Part shown: in pieces, positions 6,652-14,610 of the stretch | How the letters are laid out: every line of letters begins with the position of its first letter | Numbering within the stretch: position 1 is the stretch's first letter | Assembly: GCF_019924635.1 (NCBI RefSeq) | Contig: NZ_CP065038.1 | Span: 37,777 to 101,776 of the forward strand | Origin: Leifsonia sp. ZF2019 | GTDB taxonomy: Bacteria; Actinomycetota; Actinomycetes; Actinomycetales; Microbacteriaceae | Direction of reading: 5' to 3' | DNA length: 64,000 bases | Made by a program: the position numbers and the translations under genes | Notes under the pieces: model-generated | What the model was told of the DNA's origin: nothing | The model's database searches: none | What the model saw: the letters and a program-made list of their open reading frames with translations, nothing else

Positions 6652-9390
6652 ATGTTGTTTCGGAAACGACCAGACGGGACGCTGCCGGTCAAACCCGACC
6701 CATCAGCTGCAAACCACCCGCCCCAGCCGACCACCCGCACCCGGCTAGAGCGACTTCTCCGGGGTGCCGCGACCGTCACGGCCGCGGCCGCTATCGTCGC
6801 GGCCGCAACCGGTGCTGTTCTCCCGGCAGAAAGAGCGGCCGCTCTGACGGCGAAGTCGCCTCAGGTGTTGGCGTCGGAGGGGTTGGGGGTCGCGAACGCG
6901 ACCAAGTTCGGCGGGTACGCCGGTTCGTATAACGCCCCCGGCGGTGTCGACGCCTATTGTGGCGACCCGTCCCGCGCGTGGCCGTCCGGGAACACGGGTG
7001 CCGGGCACACGATCACCTCCTTCGCCTCGGACCACGGATACACGCTCACCGGGCCGGCGATGGCGGGAATCAACGCCGCCTACGACGTGTATGGGCACGG
7101 AGACGCCACCTCGCGGGCCGCGCTCAACTTCCTCATCTACGCCTACACCGGCTCCCACCTCGGCGGCGGCATCCAACAGGGCACCGAGGAAGAAGGTGCC
7201 GGATACATTAGTGCATCGCATCCGGAGATCACGGCGAAGTACCACGAAGTGTGGGCATACGCGCAAGCACACCAGTCTGGTGCACCGGCGGGGACCCCAA
7301 CGGGCAGTTACACGTTCAACGTGGACAGCAACAACTACGCCGGCACGATGACCGCCCACATCGGCATCAGCGGGGGAGTAGCAACCACCACGACCCTCAC
7401 CAACGGTGTCTTCCCCTCCACCGGAACCAACACCATCACCGGGCTGCGGGATGGACAGTCAGTAGCGGTTCAGGGTGTCCCGCCTCAGAACGCGCCGGAC
7501 TATCAGATCAGCGCCACCGGCACCGTCACCTATCCCGGCGGTGCTGCAGCGGAGCTCACCCAGTTCGACACCGGCACCCAGCAACGTCTCCTCGCCGGCA
7601 ACGGGGCACGGACCGGTGGCAGCTACCAGATCAGCGGGCACGACCCCTTCAACCGCACCACCCTCTTCGCACCCGTTGTCGGGACGAGGGTGGCATCGAA
7701 GTTTGTCGAACCGGGCAAGAAACCACAGGACACCCTCACCTTCAACACCACCACCTTCACCGACAACGGACACACCGTGAACAACCCGTGGGCGCAGCGG
7801 TCCGGTGGTGCATTTGCCGTTATCTCAGCGAAGGGCACCCTTGTTGGGCCCTCAACACAACCGTTTACCGAATCAGACCAGATTCCATCGGGTGCGCCCA
7901 TTGCCGGTCACGCCTCGGTAACCACCTCGGATGTGATTGGACCTAACAAGACCTACACGGCCACCAGCGATACCGCGATCAAAGAGGCCGGCTATTACAC
8001 CTGGGTCTGGTCGATTGACGCGCTTGATCAGACAGCTGGCGTAAAGACACAGCTTCCTCCGAATTACGCATTTACGGATCGGTTTGGTCAGGTGGCGGAG
8101 ACAAGCATCAGTCCGTCGACGGTGCACTTCACGACGAGTTTGTCGCCGTCAGACTCCGCCCGTGGCATTACGTTGGCGCAGCGTTTGGATGCGCGTCAGG
8201 TTGCGTTGGGTGGGCAAGTGACGGACATGCTGACCCCGTCCCTGGTCGGTGGTGCGTGGTTGCAGGAAGCCGGGCAGCGGATCCCGGTCACCTTCACCGG
8301 CCGCGCCTACTACACCCCCACCGAGCCCGAACAGGCGGCGAAGCCGTCGAAGGATGCGGTGCTGATCGCCACGGTCACTAAGACGGTGGATGGTCCGGAC
8401 CCGGCGCAGGCCCCACCGGTGGAGGTTGGGTGGAAGCCCGGGTATGTGACGATGCAGTGGAGTATCGAGAAGAGCGCGCAACCACCGCAGTATCAGGGGT
8501 TCTTCACGGACTGGGCTGACGACTTCGCCGTCCCCGCCGAGACCGTGCAGATCGTCGGCCCGAACGTGACCAGCAAGGCGCTGGCGAGTTCGGGCCCGGG
8601 GAGCGCGGCACAGGACATCGCGATTGTGGCTGGGCCGATGCCGACCGGTGGTGTCGATCTGACCTTCGCCGGGTACCTGCAGAAGCCCGGCACCCAACCG
8701 GTGTGCGATGCCACCACCCTCACCTACAACTCCGCCCACCCGGTCACCGCGACGGCAGCGGGGGAGTTCCCGTCTGAGGAGTTCCCGGTCGATGCGGGCA
8801 CCCCTGTCGGGTCGGTGATCAACTGGGTTGTCACCGCAACCTTGCACGACACAGGCCAGGTCATCAGCACCGGTGTGTGCGGGGACACGACAGAACAGAC
8901 GAAGATCATCGCCCCGACTGTCACATCCACCCCACCGGCCGGTCTAGTGGCCGGCACGGTGGGCCATGACACCCTCCATGTCAGCGGGTGGGTTCCCGCC
9001 GGGGCAACCACCACCGTCACCCTCTACCGGCAAGCCGAGAACACCACCCAGCTCGTCTGCACCCCTGCCACGAAGGTGGAGGCCCTCCCCGCCGTCAAGC
9101 TGGCGACAGGGAAAGCGGCTGCGGCCAACCTGACCACCGCCGACACGAAGTCGCTACCTGCCGGGCGATACGGGTTCGTGCACACCACCACCGACAGCAA
9201 CGGTGTTGTGATCGCTGAAGGCGGCTGCCACGACGAACTCTTCACCGTCACCCCCACCGCCGTCCTGGCCCACACCGGCTCGGACACCACCCGGGACGTC
9301 TACCTCGGCATCGGGGCCGCGCTCATGCTCCTAACCGGAGCCGCCATCATGGCCATCTCCCGCCGGAAGAAGGGCGCACACGCCAAGTAA
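6652..9390 (+). CDS. LAHTG-anchored cell-wall surface protein
   Basis: A 912-aa exported protein. The N-terminus has a basic stretch and a hydrophobic signal segment (about residues 35-60) ending in an Ala-rich cleavage region. A Cys-containing AYCGDPSRAWP region follows (about 100), loosely like Cys-rich N-terminal heads of Gram-positive adhesins. Several Thr-rich beta-type repeats come next, then the sorting signal LAHTG, a hydrophobic helix and the basic tail SRRKKGAHAK. LAXTG is the class E sortase signal typical of actinobacteria. ATG 6652 follows TAGGAA. Sitting at the head of a conjugation locus, it may promote donor-recipient contact. No sortase gene is seen nearby, so a host enzyme is assumed. 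Confidence 0.85.
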   Translation: MLFRKRPDGTLPVKPDPSAANHPPQPTTRTRLERLLRGAATVTAAAAIVAAATGAVLPAERAAALTAKSPQVLASEGLGVANATKFGGYAGSYNAPGGVDAYCGDPSRAWPSGNTGAGHTITSFASDHGYTLTGPAMAGINAAYDVYGHGDATSRAALNFLIYAYTGSHLGGGIQQGTEEEGAGYISASHPEITAKYHEVWAYAQAHQSGAPAGTPTGSYTFNVDSNNYAGTMTAHIGISGGVATTTTLTNGVFPSTGTNTITGLRDGQSVAVQGVPPQNAPDYQISATGTVTYPGGAAAELTQFDTGTQQRLLAGNGARTGGSYQISGHDPFNRTTLFAPVVGTRVASKFVEPGKKPQDTLTFNTTTFTDNGHTVNNPWAQRSGGAFAVISAKGTLVGPSTQPFTESDQIPSGAPIAGHASVTTSDVIGPNKTYTATSDTAIKEAGYYTWVWSIDALDQTAGVKTQLPPNYAFTDRFGQVAETSISPSTVHFTTSLSPSDSARGITLAQRLDARQVALGGQVTDMLTPSLVGGAWLQEAGQRIPVTFTGRAYYTPTEPEQAAKPSKDAVLIATVTKTVDGPDPAQAPPVEVGWKPGYVTMQWSIEKSAQPPQYQGFFTDWADDFAVPAETVQIVGPNVTSKALASSGPGSAAQDIAIVAGPMPTGGVDLTFAGYLQKPGTQPVCDATTLTYNSAHPVTATAAGEFPSEEFPVDAGTPVGSVINWVVTATLHDTGQVISTGVCGDTTEQTKIIAPTVTSTPPAGLVAGTVGHDTLHVSGWVPAGATTTVTLYRQAENTTQLVCTPATKVEALPAVKLATGKAAAANLTTADTKSLPAGRYGFVHTTTDSNGVVIAEGGCHDELFTVTPTAVLAHTGSDTTRDVYLGIGAALMLLTGAAIMAISRRKKGAHAK

Positions 9391-9410
9391 CCAAGCGCAG
9401 GCAACACAGC

Positions 9411-9446
9411 AGCGGGGTGGCAGGTCATTTGACCTGCCACCCCGCT
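9411..9446. terminator. Bidirectional terminator between convergent genes
   Basis: AGCGGGGTGGCAGGTCA at 9411-9427 pairs perfectly (17 bp) with 9430-9446 around a TT loop and is followed by GTCTTTTG. It separates the surface-protein gene from the leftward gene ending at 9464. Confidence 0.9.
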
Positions 9447-9463
9447 GTCTTTTGCTCGTGCGG

Positions 9464-10714
9464 TTATTCGTCGCAGTCGTACACCTTCAGCCCCCAGCCG
9501 TCGTCGGTGCTGTAGGTGGTGTACGTGTAGGAGTAGTCGACGTCGATGATGATCCCGCCACCAGAGTTGGTGGACTGCGAATACATGTAGAACCCGTCAC
9601 ATCCCGGGCGGTAATCGCCGTTGGCGGTGACGTGTGGGGTGTGGTCGACAGGGGCCGGCCCACCGCCACCGTTGTTGCCGCCGTCGCCGGCGCCGCCTCC
9701 GCCGTTGGTGCCGGTGCCGGTGCCGCCGGGGTTCCCGCTTCCACCCGTGCTCCCACCATTACCGCCGCCGTTTCCGCTGCTTCCGGTGTGGTGGGTGGTT
9801 CCGCCGCTGGAGTTGTAGTGGGGGTTGGTGATGGTGTGGCCGGTGGTGGGGTCGGTGTAGGTGGGGGTGTTCGCCGCTTGCGCTGCCGCGGCCGCTGCCG
9901 CGGCTTCGGCGGCGAGGGCAGCCTGTTGGGAGGCGACGAGTTGTGTTGCGGCGTTGACGTATGCGGTGAGCGCCGCGGGCAGTTGCGCTGGGTGGTTCTT
10001 GTTGGCTTCAACAACCGCCGTTTCTGCGGTGAACGCGTTCTGGATGTTCTGGTCGGCTTTCGGGTTCGCGGCCAGGAATGCTGCTGCGGGGTCTTTAAGG
10101 GTCGCCGCGATCGTGGCCAAAGCAGCTTGGGCGTGTTGTCGGGCGATGGTGTATCCGTGGGCGATGCGGCTGCTGGTGTCGACGTTGGGTGTTTGCCCGT
10201 CGACGGTGGTTTTCGCGGTCCCGATCGCGTGAATGTAGGTGGGAAGCAGGATTCCGTCCGCTGCCACGTGCTTTGCGGTGATGGGGGTGGCGGGCTTGAA
10301 GTGCAGGAACGTGTTCAACAGGCTCGAGGCGTGCTGGAGTTGCCGCTGCGAGAGAGGGTCGAGGGACCCGGCAGGTGCACCAAGGATCCCGGCCAGTGTT
10401 GCTTCATACCCGGTGGCTGTTCTCGTCGCTGCCGGGTATTCGCGGTGTGCGGTGGCGTCCGTGCGGGCCAGGGTGGCCAGTTGGGTGTTCAAGCTGTCGA
10501 GTTCGTTGCTGGCGGCGCCGACAGTGATCGCGTAGCCGCCGGTGATGCTTCCGCTGACCAGGAGAGCGGCGGTGATGAACCCGATCGCCCGTTTCCGGGT
10601 GCGCCCGTGATCCGTCGTGTCCTCGTCCGCTGGTGTCTGGTTCACAACCAGCGCGCCCGGGTCTGGGTGTGGGGTCTCAGCGGTGGTGGGGGTGGTGTCG
10701 TCGATGACAGTCAT
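9464..10714 (-). CDS. Membrane-anchored, Ala-rich protein with Gly-rich region
   Basis: A 416-aa protein. The N-terminal 40 residues are hydrophilic and cytoplasmic. A single transmembrane helix (about 43-65) is followed by a long helical, Ala-rich ectodomain (about 70-285) with coiled-coil character. A Gly/Thr/Asn-rich flexible region (about 300-355) follows, ending in a compact Tyr-rich domain with two Cys (GCDGFYMY and KVYDCDE) that could form a disulphide. ATG 10714 follows AGAAGGAGTACTAC. It faces the LAHTG protein gene and lies inside the conjugation region, so a surface role in mating is plausible. The family is not recognised. Confidence 0.75.
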   Translation of the reverse strand: MTVIDDTTPTTAETPHPDPGALVVNQTPADEDTTDHGRTRKRAIGFITAALLVSGSITGGYAITVGAASNELDSLNTQLATLARTDATAHREYPAATRTATGYEATLAGILGAPAGSLDPLSQRQLQHASSLLNTFLHFKPATPITAKHVAADGILLPTYIHAIGTAKTTVDGQTPNVDTSSRIAHGYTIARQHAQAALATIAATLKDPAAAFLAANPKADQNIQNAFTAETAVVEANKNHPAQLPAALTAYVNAATQLVASQQAALAAEAAAAAAAAQAANTPTYTDPTTGHTITNPHYNSSGGTTHHTGSSGNGGGNGGSTGGSGNPGGTGTGTNGGGGAGDGGNNGGGGPAPVDHTPHVTANGDYRPGCDGFYMYSQSTNSGGGIIIDVDYSYTYTTYSTDDGWGLKVYDCDE

Positions 10715-10793
10715 GCGTGTAGTACTCCTTCTTCTGTATGGATACCGGGCCAGCAGACAGGTGTGTCTACTGATGGTCGGTGGGGTCGGCTTT

Positions 10794-11354
10794 TCACCCG
10801 AACGGGTGCTGCTGTACGGGGTTGTTCACAGTGGTGGTGTAGGTGGTGGTGCCGGGGATACGGACGGGCGCGTCGCTCCAGGCAGTGACCGGCCGGGTGC
10901 TGGCGGTGCCGGTTGCCGTGCGACGGCGGTGTTCGACCACGTCGAGGTGGTGCAGCACGCTGGCGACGAGTCCCGCAGTGGTGCCGTCGGTCACGGTGTG
11001 TATGCGTTCGAGGTCGAGGACGGTGTCATCGATCTGCTGGCGCAGGTGTGCGCGTTCTTGCAGGGCGGTGCGGATGCCGTGGGTGTAGAGCTGGAGGCCA
11101 GCATCCGTGAGCCGGTCTAGTCGGACGGGCCGGGCGGGGATGGCGACCTCGTCACCGCCGAACCCGGCCGGTGCCGGATGGAACGGCAGCCGGCCACCGT
11201 CACCACAGCTGGCATCGTGGTCGACGAATGCTCGGTGGTATTCGTACGCGGCGCGCTCACGCAGCTCCGCCAACGTGAGGTAGAGGTCGGCGAAGGTTTC
11301 CCGGGTGTCGTTGATACCTGCGGTGATGATCTCGACCGGTGTGTAGGGTCGCAT
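10794..11354 (-). CDS. Hypothetical helical protein
   Basis: A 186-aa soluble protein, not recognised. It is mostly helical (GINDTRETFADLYLTLAELRERAAYEYHRAF and a second helix-rich block, LTDAGLQLYTHGIRTALQERAHL). A CGDGG loop lies near residue 52. ATG 11354 is preceded by a textbook GGAGGAAGC. It probably forms an operon with the small peptide gene 100 bp upstream and with the gene at 9464. Confidence 0.7.
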   Translation of the reverse strand: MRPYTPVEIITAGINDTRETFADLYLTLAELRERAAYEYHRAFVDHDASCGDGGRLPFHPAPAGFGGDEVAIPARPVRLDRLTDAGLQLYTHGIRTALQERAHLRQQIDDTVLDLERIHTVTDGTTAGLVASVLHHLDVVEHRRRTATGTASTRPVTAWSDAPVRIPGTTTYTTTVNNPVQQHPFG

Positions 11355-11454
11355 GCTTCCTCCGTTGTTTGACGGCCTCGCCAAACCGGCCTGGGCGGAC
11401 ACGAGGTGTGCCCACTGGTGGCCATCGGGTTTGCCCGTTCGTGGCCAGTGGCGT

Positions 11455-11556
11455 CTATTGGCACGACTCGCACTGCAGGCCGTCCATCGGGTCGGACGGG
11501 ACCACATATCCGCCGATCTCTTGCGCTTGGTCGTTGATGTCGGTGTTGGTGTTCAC
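11455..11556 (-). CDS. 33-aa peptide with C-terminal CxxC
   Basis: Too short for most gene callers. GTG 11556 has AAGGAG at ideal spacing. The peptide begins VNTNTDINDQ, is acidic and polar, and ends MDGLQCESCQ with two cysteines three apart and a final Gln. The acidic leader-like front and Cys-bearing tail resemble a precursor of a ribosomally made, modified peptide, or a small metal-binding peptide. No modification enzyme is evident in the window. It is co-oriented with the genes at 10794 and 11921. Confidence 0.6.
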   Translation of the reverse strand: MNTNTDINDQAQEIGGYVVPSDPMDGLQCESCQ

Positions 11557-11920
11557 GGTGTTCTCCTTCCTGTGTGTGGTGGGTTGTTCTCTTCCTCAGG
11601 TCGTTTTCCTTGCCGTTCCGGCGCTCTGATCCCGTTTGAGCGGAAGCTGGTGCAGTGCCGTCACGGGCGCGGTTGCTAAGCGGAGGGAGCGCAGCGACCG
11701 GAGTCTGCAAATAGCGGCCGGGACGGCACGGAACCAGTGGGAGCGAAATAGGGTCGGTAGGCCGGATCGGCGAGGATCGCCGACAAGCACGGGGCACGCA
11801 CCGCGTGCTCGATCAGCTGCCGCAGGCAGCACCGGGGAGAGAAGAGGGGCAGGGTTGCCCTTCTTATGGCGCCGGCAGGTGCCATGCCGCGCACGGACAC
11901 CCGAGCCGCTATTTGCCTCG
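11557..11920. other. Non-coding stretch with a dispersed inverted repeat
   Basis: No convincing gene in about 360 bases. GCAAATAGCGGC at 11707-11718 recurs inverted at 11905-11916, enclosing about 190 bases. The left arm follows a GGGAGCGCAGCGACCGG motif that also occurs, slightly altered, beside the long inverted repeat at 34558-34756. This suggests a shared repeat or remnant element. Confidence 0.5.
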
Positions 11921-12151
11921 CTACTTGGACAGGTAGGTGAGGAGTTGGTAGGTACCGCGGGTCGGGTACTCGATTGTCGTGTTCGCGTCCACCGTGTATC
12001 CGCGCTGGGTGAGTTCACGGAGTGCCTCCTCGTGTTGGCGTAGCAGGGATCGTTCCCTCGCTTGCCCGATGTCATCGGTCGGATGCAAAGGAATCCCACC
12101 GGTGGGGATGGTGACCGTTTCCGACACTGCCGCTGAGGTGTTCATCGTCAC
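11921..12151 (-). CDS. Small hypothetical protein
   Basis: A 76-aa soluble protein, not recognised. The central helix QARERSLLRQHEEALRELTQ is followed by a small strand-rich end (RGYTVDANTTIEYPTRG...YQLLTYL). Starts at GTG 12151 or ATG 12145; no strong ribosome site, but a 15-codon upstream ORF ends at TGA overlapping this start, which suggests translational coupling. The C-terminal shape resembles the 79-aa product at 12367 (a helix, then GYRVYGTTRTIEPGQAAF), so the two may be distant relatives on opposite strands. Confidence 0.65.
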   Translation of the reverse strand: MTMNTSAAVSETVTIPTGGIPLHPTDDIGQARERSLLRQHEEALRELTQRGYTVDANTTIEYPTRGTYQLLTYLSK

Positions 12152-12195
12152 CGGGGCATGCCGGTGATCGGTTGGGGGAGCGGTGTGGTGTTCAT
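12148..12195 (-). CDS. 15-codon upstream ORF (leader peptide)
   Basis: ATG 12195 is preceded by GAAAGGCGAG and opens a 15-codon frame beginning MNTTPLPQ. It ends at a TGA that overlaps the GTG/ATG starts of the 76-aa gene. The bases around both starts repeat (GACGATGAACACC). It may exist only to bring ribosomes to the downstream gene. Confidence 0.4.
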   Translation of the reverse strand: MNTTPLPQPITGMPR

Positions 12196-12249
12196 CGTCG
12201 GTCTCGCCTTTCGGTCACGGTGACGGGCTCGTAAACAGTCGTCGAGAAC

Positions 12250-12296
12250 AGAAGGGGTGGGCCGCGCAGTCGTCAACTGCGCGGCCCACCCCTTCT
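12250..12296 (+). terminator. Very strong hairpin with 21-bp perfect stem
   Basis: The arm 12250-12270 pairs perfectly with 12276-12296 around a 5-nt loop (CGTCA). It resembles the 6555 hairpin in stem sequence (GGGGTGG...GCGCAGT) and in the following CTATCT-GTGA context. Located between divergent genes, it cannot be a simple end-of-operon terminator for the leftward gene. It may block read-through into the conjugation operon or attenuate it. Confidence 0.8.
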
Positions 12297-12366
12297 ATCT
12301 CGTGAACGGCAAACACGACCGTGCCGACGACCAACCGAAGACTTCCGTCTCGGGGGAGGAGAACCA

Positions 12367-12606
12367 ATGCAACAGCACCTGCAGCGGCCGGCCCGGTGCA
12401 CGGTAGCGACCCGGCACGTGTCGTTGTTGGACGCCGGACAGCAGACGGAACGGTTGCTGGTTCGCGCGCATCGTTTGGATGCGTTACGGATGCTCGGATA
12501 CCGGGTCTACGGCACTACCCGGACCATCGAGCCCGGGCAGGCGGCGTTCACGATCGAGGACCGACTCAAGCTCGTTGTCTCGGGAGCGCGGGTGTCGTCG
12601 TGGTGA
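12367..12606 (+). CDS. First gene of the conjugation operon, hypothetical 79-aa protein
   Basis: ATG 12367 follows GGGGGAGGAGAACC, a strong ribosome site. The small protein has a helix (LLDAGQQTERLLVRAHRLDALRMLGY) and a strand-rich end, with no membrane segment and no recognised family. Its end overlaps the next frame by GTGA, so it heads a chain of translationally coupled small genes that leads into the channel genes. Confidence 0.65.
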   Translation: MQQHLQRPARCTVATRHVSLLDAGQQTERLLVRAHRLDALRMLGYRVYGTTRTIEPGQAAFTIEDRLKLVVSGARVSSW

Positions 12607-12755
12607 GTGGTGGGGGAGAGCTGTCGGCGGAGACAGCCCCGGCCTCGATCGTTCAGCCGGCAGTTCGGTTGACCTCGGCCGGTGGGCTACTGACCTTCAC
12701 CGCGCACACCCTCCAACTCTTCCCCCACACCCCGACCAGGAAGGGACATCGGTGA
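12603..12755 (+). CDS. Small coupled hypothetical protein (50 aa)
   Basis: GTG 12603 overlaps the previous stop (GTGA) and the frame ends in a TGATG overlap with the next gene. The 50-aa product has no recognised family. Coupling at both ends is the main evidence that it is real. Confidence 0.4.
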   Translation: MSGGGELSAETAPASIVQPAVRLTSAGGLLTFTAHTLQLFPHTPTRKGHR

Positions 12756-12889
12756 TGCCGTCCGTCCTGATCGTCGCCGTTGTCGCCCTTGTGTGGGCGG
12801 CCGGCGTCGGGATCGTGTTCTTCAACACCCGCCACCACCCGGTGCATCCGGTCCGCACCCACCGGGCACCCCCACAGACCTTTCGATGA
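12755..12889 (+). CDS. 44-aa single-pass membrane protein
   Basis: ATG 12755 overlaps the preceding stop (TGATG) and follows AGGAAGG. Residues 3-24 form one hydrophobic helix; the tail is His/Arg/Pro-rich (NTRHHPVHPVRTHR) and probably cytoplasmic. It is likely a small accessory part of the mating channel. Confidence 0.6.
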   Translation: MPSVLIVAVVALVWAAGVGIVFFNTRHHPVHPVRTHRAPPQTFR

Positions 12890-12926
12890 CCACATCCACA
12901 CCGAACACGTAAGGAACCGACAACTC

Positions 12927-13034
12927 ATGCCCACCCTCATCCAGAAGGCAACACTCCTCGCCGCCGCCAGCGGCTGCCTCATCGCCGTCGTCCTCCCCAC
13001 CGCGGGCGCCGTGGTGAAGAAGGGCGGTCGTTGA
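12927..13034 (+). CDS. 35-aa hydrophobic peptide
   Basis: ATG 12927 follows AAGGAACCGAC. The product is one hydrophobic helix with a lysine-rich end (VVKKGGR). The stop is 1 bp before the next ATG (TGAGATG). It may be a small pilin-like or assembly peptide in the channel operon. Confidence 0.55.
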   Translation: MPTLIQKATLLAAASGCLIAVVLPTAGAVVKKGGR

Positions 13035-13035
13035 G

Positions 13036-13245
13036 ATGGATCTGTTGAATTCGATCCTGCAGCTGATCAGCAAGGTCGCGATCCTGGGTGGCAGCTTGTG
13101 GCTGCTGTGGGGTGTGATCGTCCTCGCTGGGGGTTTGAAGAACCATGAGGGGCCGGCGATCCAGGGCGGTATCTGGCAGATCGTGGGCGGAGGGATGATT
13201 ATTTCCGCGGCCGCTCTGTTCACGACGTTGACTGGCGGCTGGTAG
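13036..13245 (+). CDS. VirB2/TrbC-like small two-helix membrane protein
   Basis: A 69-aa protein with two hydrophobic helices (about 12-32 and 45-65) joined by a short loop, GLKNHEGPAIQGG. This is the topology and operon position of VirB2-like pilin subunits of type IV secretion systems, immediately upstream of the VirB6-like gene. No cleaved signal peptide is obvious. Function is inferred from size, topology and neighbours. Confidence 0.6.
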   Translation: MDLLNSILQLISKVAILGGSLWLLWGVIVLAGGLKNHEGPAIQGGIWQIVGGGMIISAAALFTTLTGGW

Positions 13246-13248
13246 TTC

Positions 13249-14094
13249 GTGGACATCACGCCCGGGCTCGTGCTGATGTTGAACGCCTTATCGGCGGGTG
13301 TCAGCGGCGGGACGGACAGCCTCCTGCAAACGCCGGAGCAGTACAACAAGGCGTTGTACGACGCGTCGATCCTGATTCACAACACCGCGGTGAAGCCGAT
13401 CACCGCGATCGTGCTGGCGATCATCTTCATGCTGATGCTGGCATCGAACTCGACCCGGATCGAAGCCGATCGGGAGCTCGGCGTCCGGATCATCTCCGGC
13501 ACGCTGCTGAAGGTCGTTCTCGTGTTCCTGGTCGCCCAGAACGCCACCATCATCCTGAACGCCATCGCCGCCGTGTCCACGATCATCTCCAAGGCCGCGA
13601 ACAATCTCGACGTCGGCACCGGCGCCAGCGGGCAGCAGCTGCTGGGGGAGACGATGAAGGCTGACATCCAGTCCGGCGGGATATGGATGCAGCTGGGCCT
13701 GTTCATCGTGCTGCTGCTGCCGTTCCTAGTGTCGTCGCTGGGAACGGTCGTGGTGATTGTGCTGGTGTTCGTCCGGTTCCTGCAGATGTATCTGATGAGC
13801 GCGTTCGCGTCCCTCCCGATCGCGTTCTTCGGGCACGAGGACACCAAGCAGATCGGCATCGGCTATCTGAAACGGTTCGCGGTCGCAGCGTTCACCGGGA
13901 CGGTGATGCTGATCACCGTGAAGTTCTACCAGGCGCTGCTCGGCGGCTGGCTGGGCGGCCACGCCGGCTACAAAGGCGACCCGTGGGGATTCATCCTCGG
14001 CAACTACGGCAGCTTCTTCATCGCCCCGGCCGTGCTCGTGGTTCTGGTCATCGGCGCGAACGGGGTCGCCAAAGCGATCGTCGGGGAGGGCTGA
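13249..14094 (+). CDS. VirB6/TrbL-like polytopic channel protein
   Basis: A 281-aa membrane protein starting at GTG 13249, 3 bp after the previous gene. About five or six transmembrane segments are visible (near 47-66, 83-105, 148-185, 213-235 and 255-276), with a polar loop (KAANNLDVGTGASGQQLL) in the middle. VirB6 homologues form the inner-membrane translocation platform with VirB3, VirB4 and VirB8. The gene order VirB2-VirB6-PrgI/VirB3-VirB4 matches Gram-positive conjugation loci. Confidence 0.75.
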   Translation: MDITPGLVLMLNALSAGVSGGTDSLLQTPEQYNKALYDASILIHNTAVKPITAIVLAIIFMLMLASNSTRIEADRELGVRIISGTLLKVVLVFLVAQNATIILNAIAAVSTIISKAANNLDVGTGASGQQLLGETMKADIQSGGIWMQLGLFIVLLLPFLVSSLGTVVVIVLVFVRFLQMYLMSAFASLPIAFFGHEDTKQIGIGYLKRFAVAAFTGTVMLITVKFYQALLGGWLGGHAGYKGDPWGFILGNYGSFFIAPAVLVVLVIGANGVAKAIVGEG

Positions 14095-14097
14095 ACC

Positions 14098-14610
14098 ATG
14101 GCACTAGAGATGAAGGTCCCGAAAGAGATCACCGCCTACGAGGCCAAACCGATGTTCGGGCTCTCTTGGCGACGGCTCGGCTCGCTGGTGTTCATGGTCG
14201 TCGTCGGTGGTGGCGTGTTCGCCGCCATCGCGTTCGCGATCGCGACCCCGCAGGACGGAACGAAGGCCGCCTGGGAGCAGGCCACCAACGTGGCCATGTT
14301 CGCCATGTTCGCGATCGATGTCCCCGCGGCGTGGTGGGGATGGTTTCGGCCGATGGGTTTGAAACCCGAGATCCACGCACAGTACTTCCTCCGATTCCAC
14401 TTCCTCAGAAGGGTTATCCCGTATGTCGACACCTACCTCCACCGAAACCGCAAACCCGTACACCAGCCTGCCGAACAGCCAGTCCGCAGGAGCCGAGCAG
14501 ACGCCCGGGCGCAGGCGCGGGCTCGGCGCACCCTTTCCGAGCACCAAGAAGAAGCCCGCCCTGCCAGCTCCCGGAGAGCGGCGCGGCCGCGCCGGACGAA
14601 CCGGCACTGA
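14098..14610 (+). CDS. PrgI-family (VirB3-like) protein
   Basis: A 170-aa protein. The N-terminus KVPKEITAYEAKPMFGLSWRRL matches the PrgI/VirB3-like signature, followed by two transmembrane helices (about 30-50 and 60-80). PrgI proteins are small partners of the VirB4 ATPase. The last 60 residues are basic, low-complexity and overlap the N-terminus of VirB4 in another frame by 188 bp, an unusually long overlap; the family core would end near residue 110. Confidence 0.8.
   Translation: MALEMKVPKEITAYEAKPMFGLSWRRLGSLVFMVVVGGGVFAAIAFAIATPQDGTKAAWEQATNVAMFAMFAIDVPAAWWGWFRPMGLKPEIHAQYFLRFHFLRRVIPYVDTYLHRNRKPVHQPAEQPVRRSRADARAQARARRTLSEHQEEARPASSRRAARPRRTNRH

Noticed and set aside
11596..12099. 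167-aa minus-strand ORF and 135-aa plus-strand ORF across 11596-12099
   Set aside because: Neither has a ribosome site or family; they overlap the better supported 76-aa gene and repeat-containing non-coding DNA.
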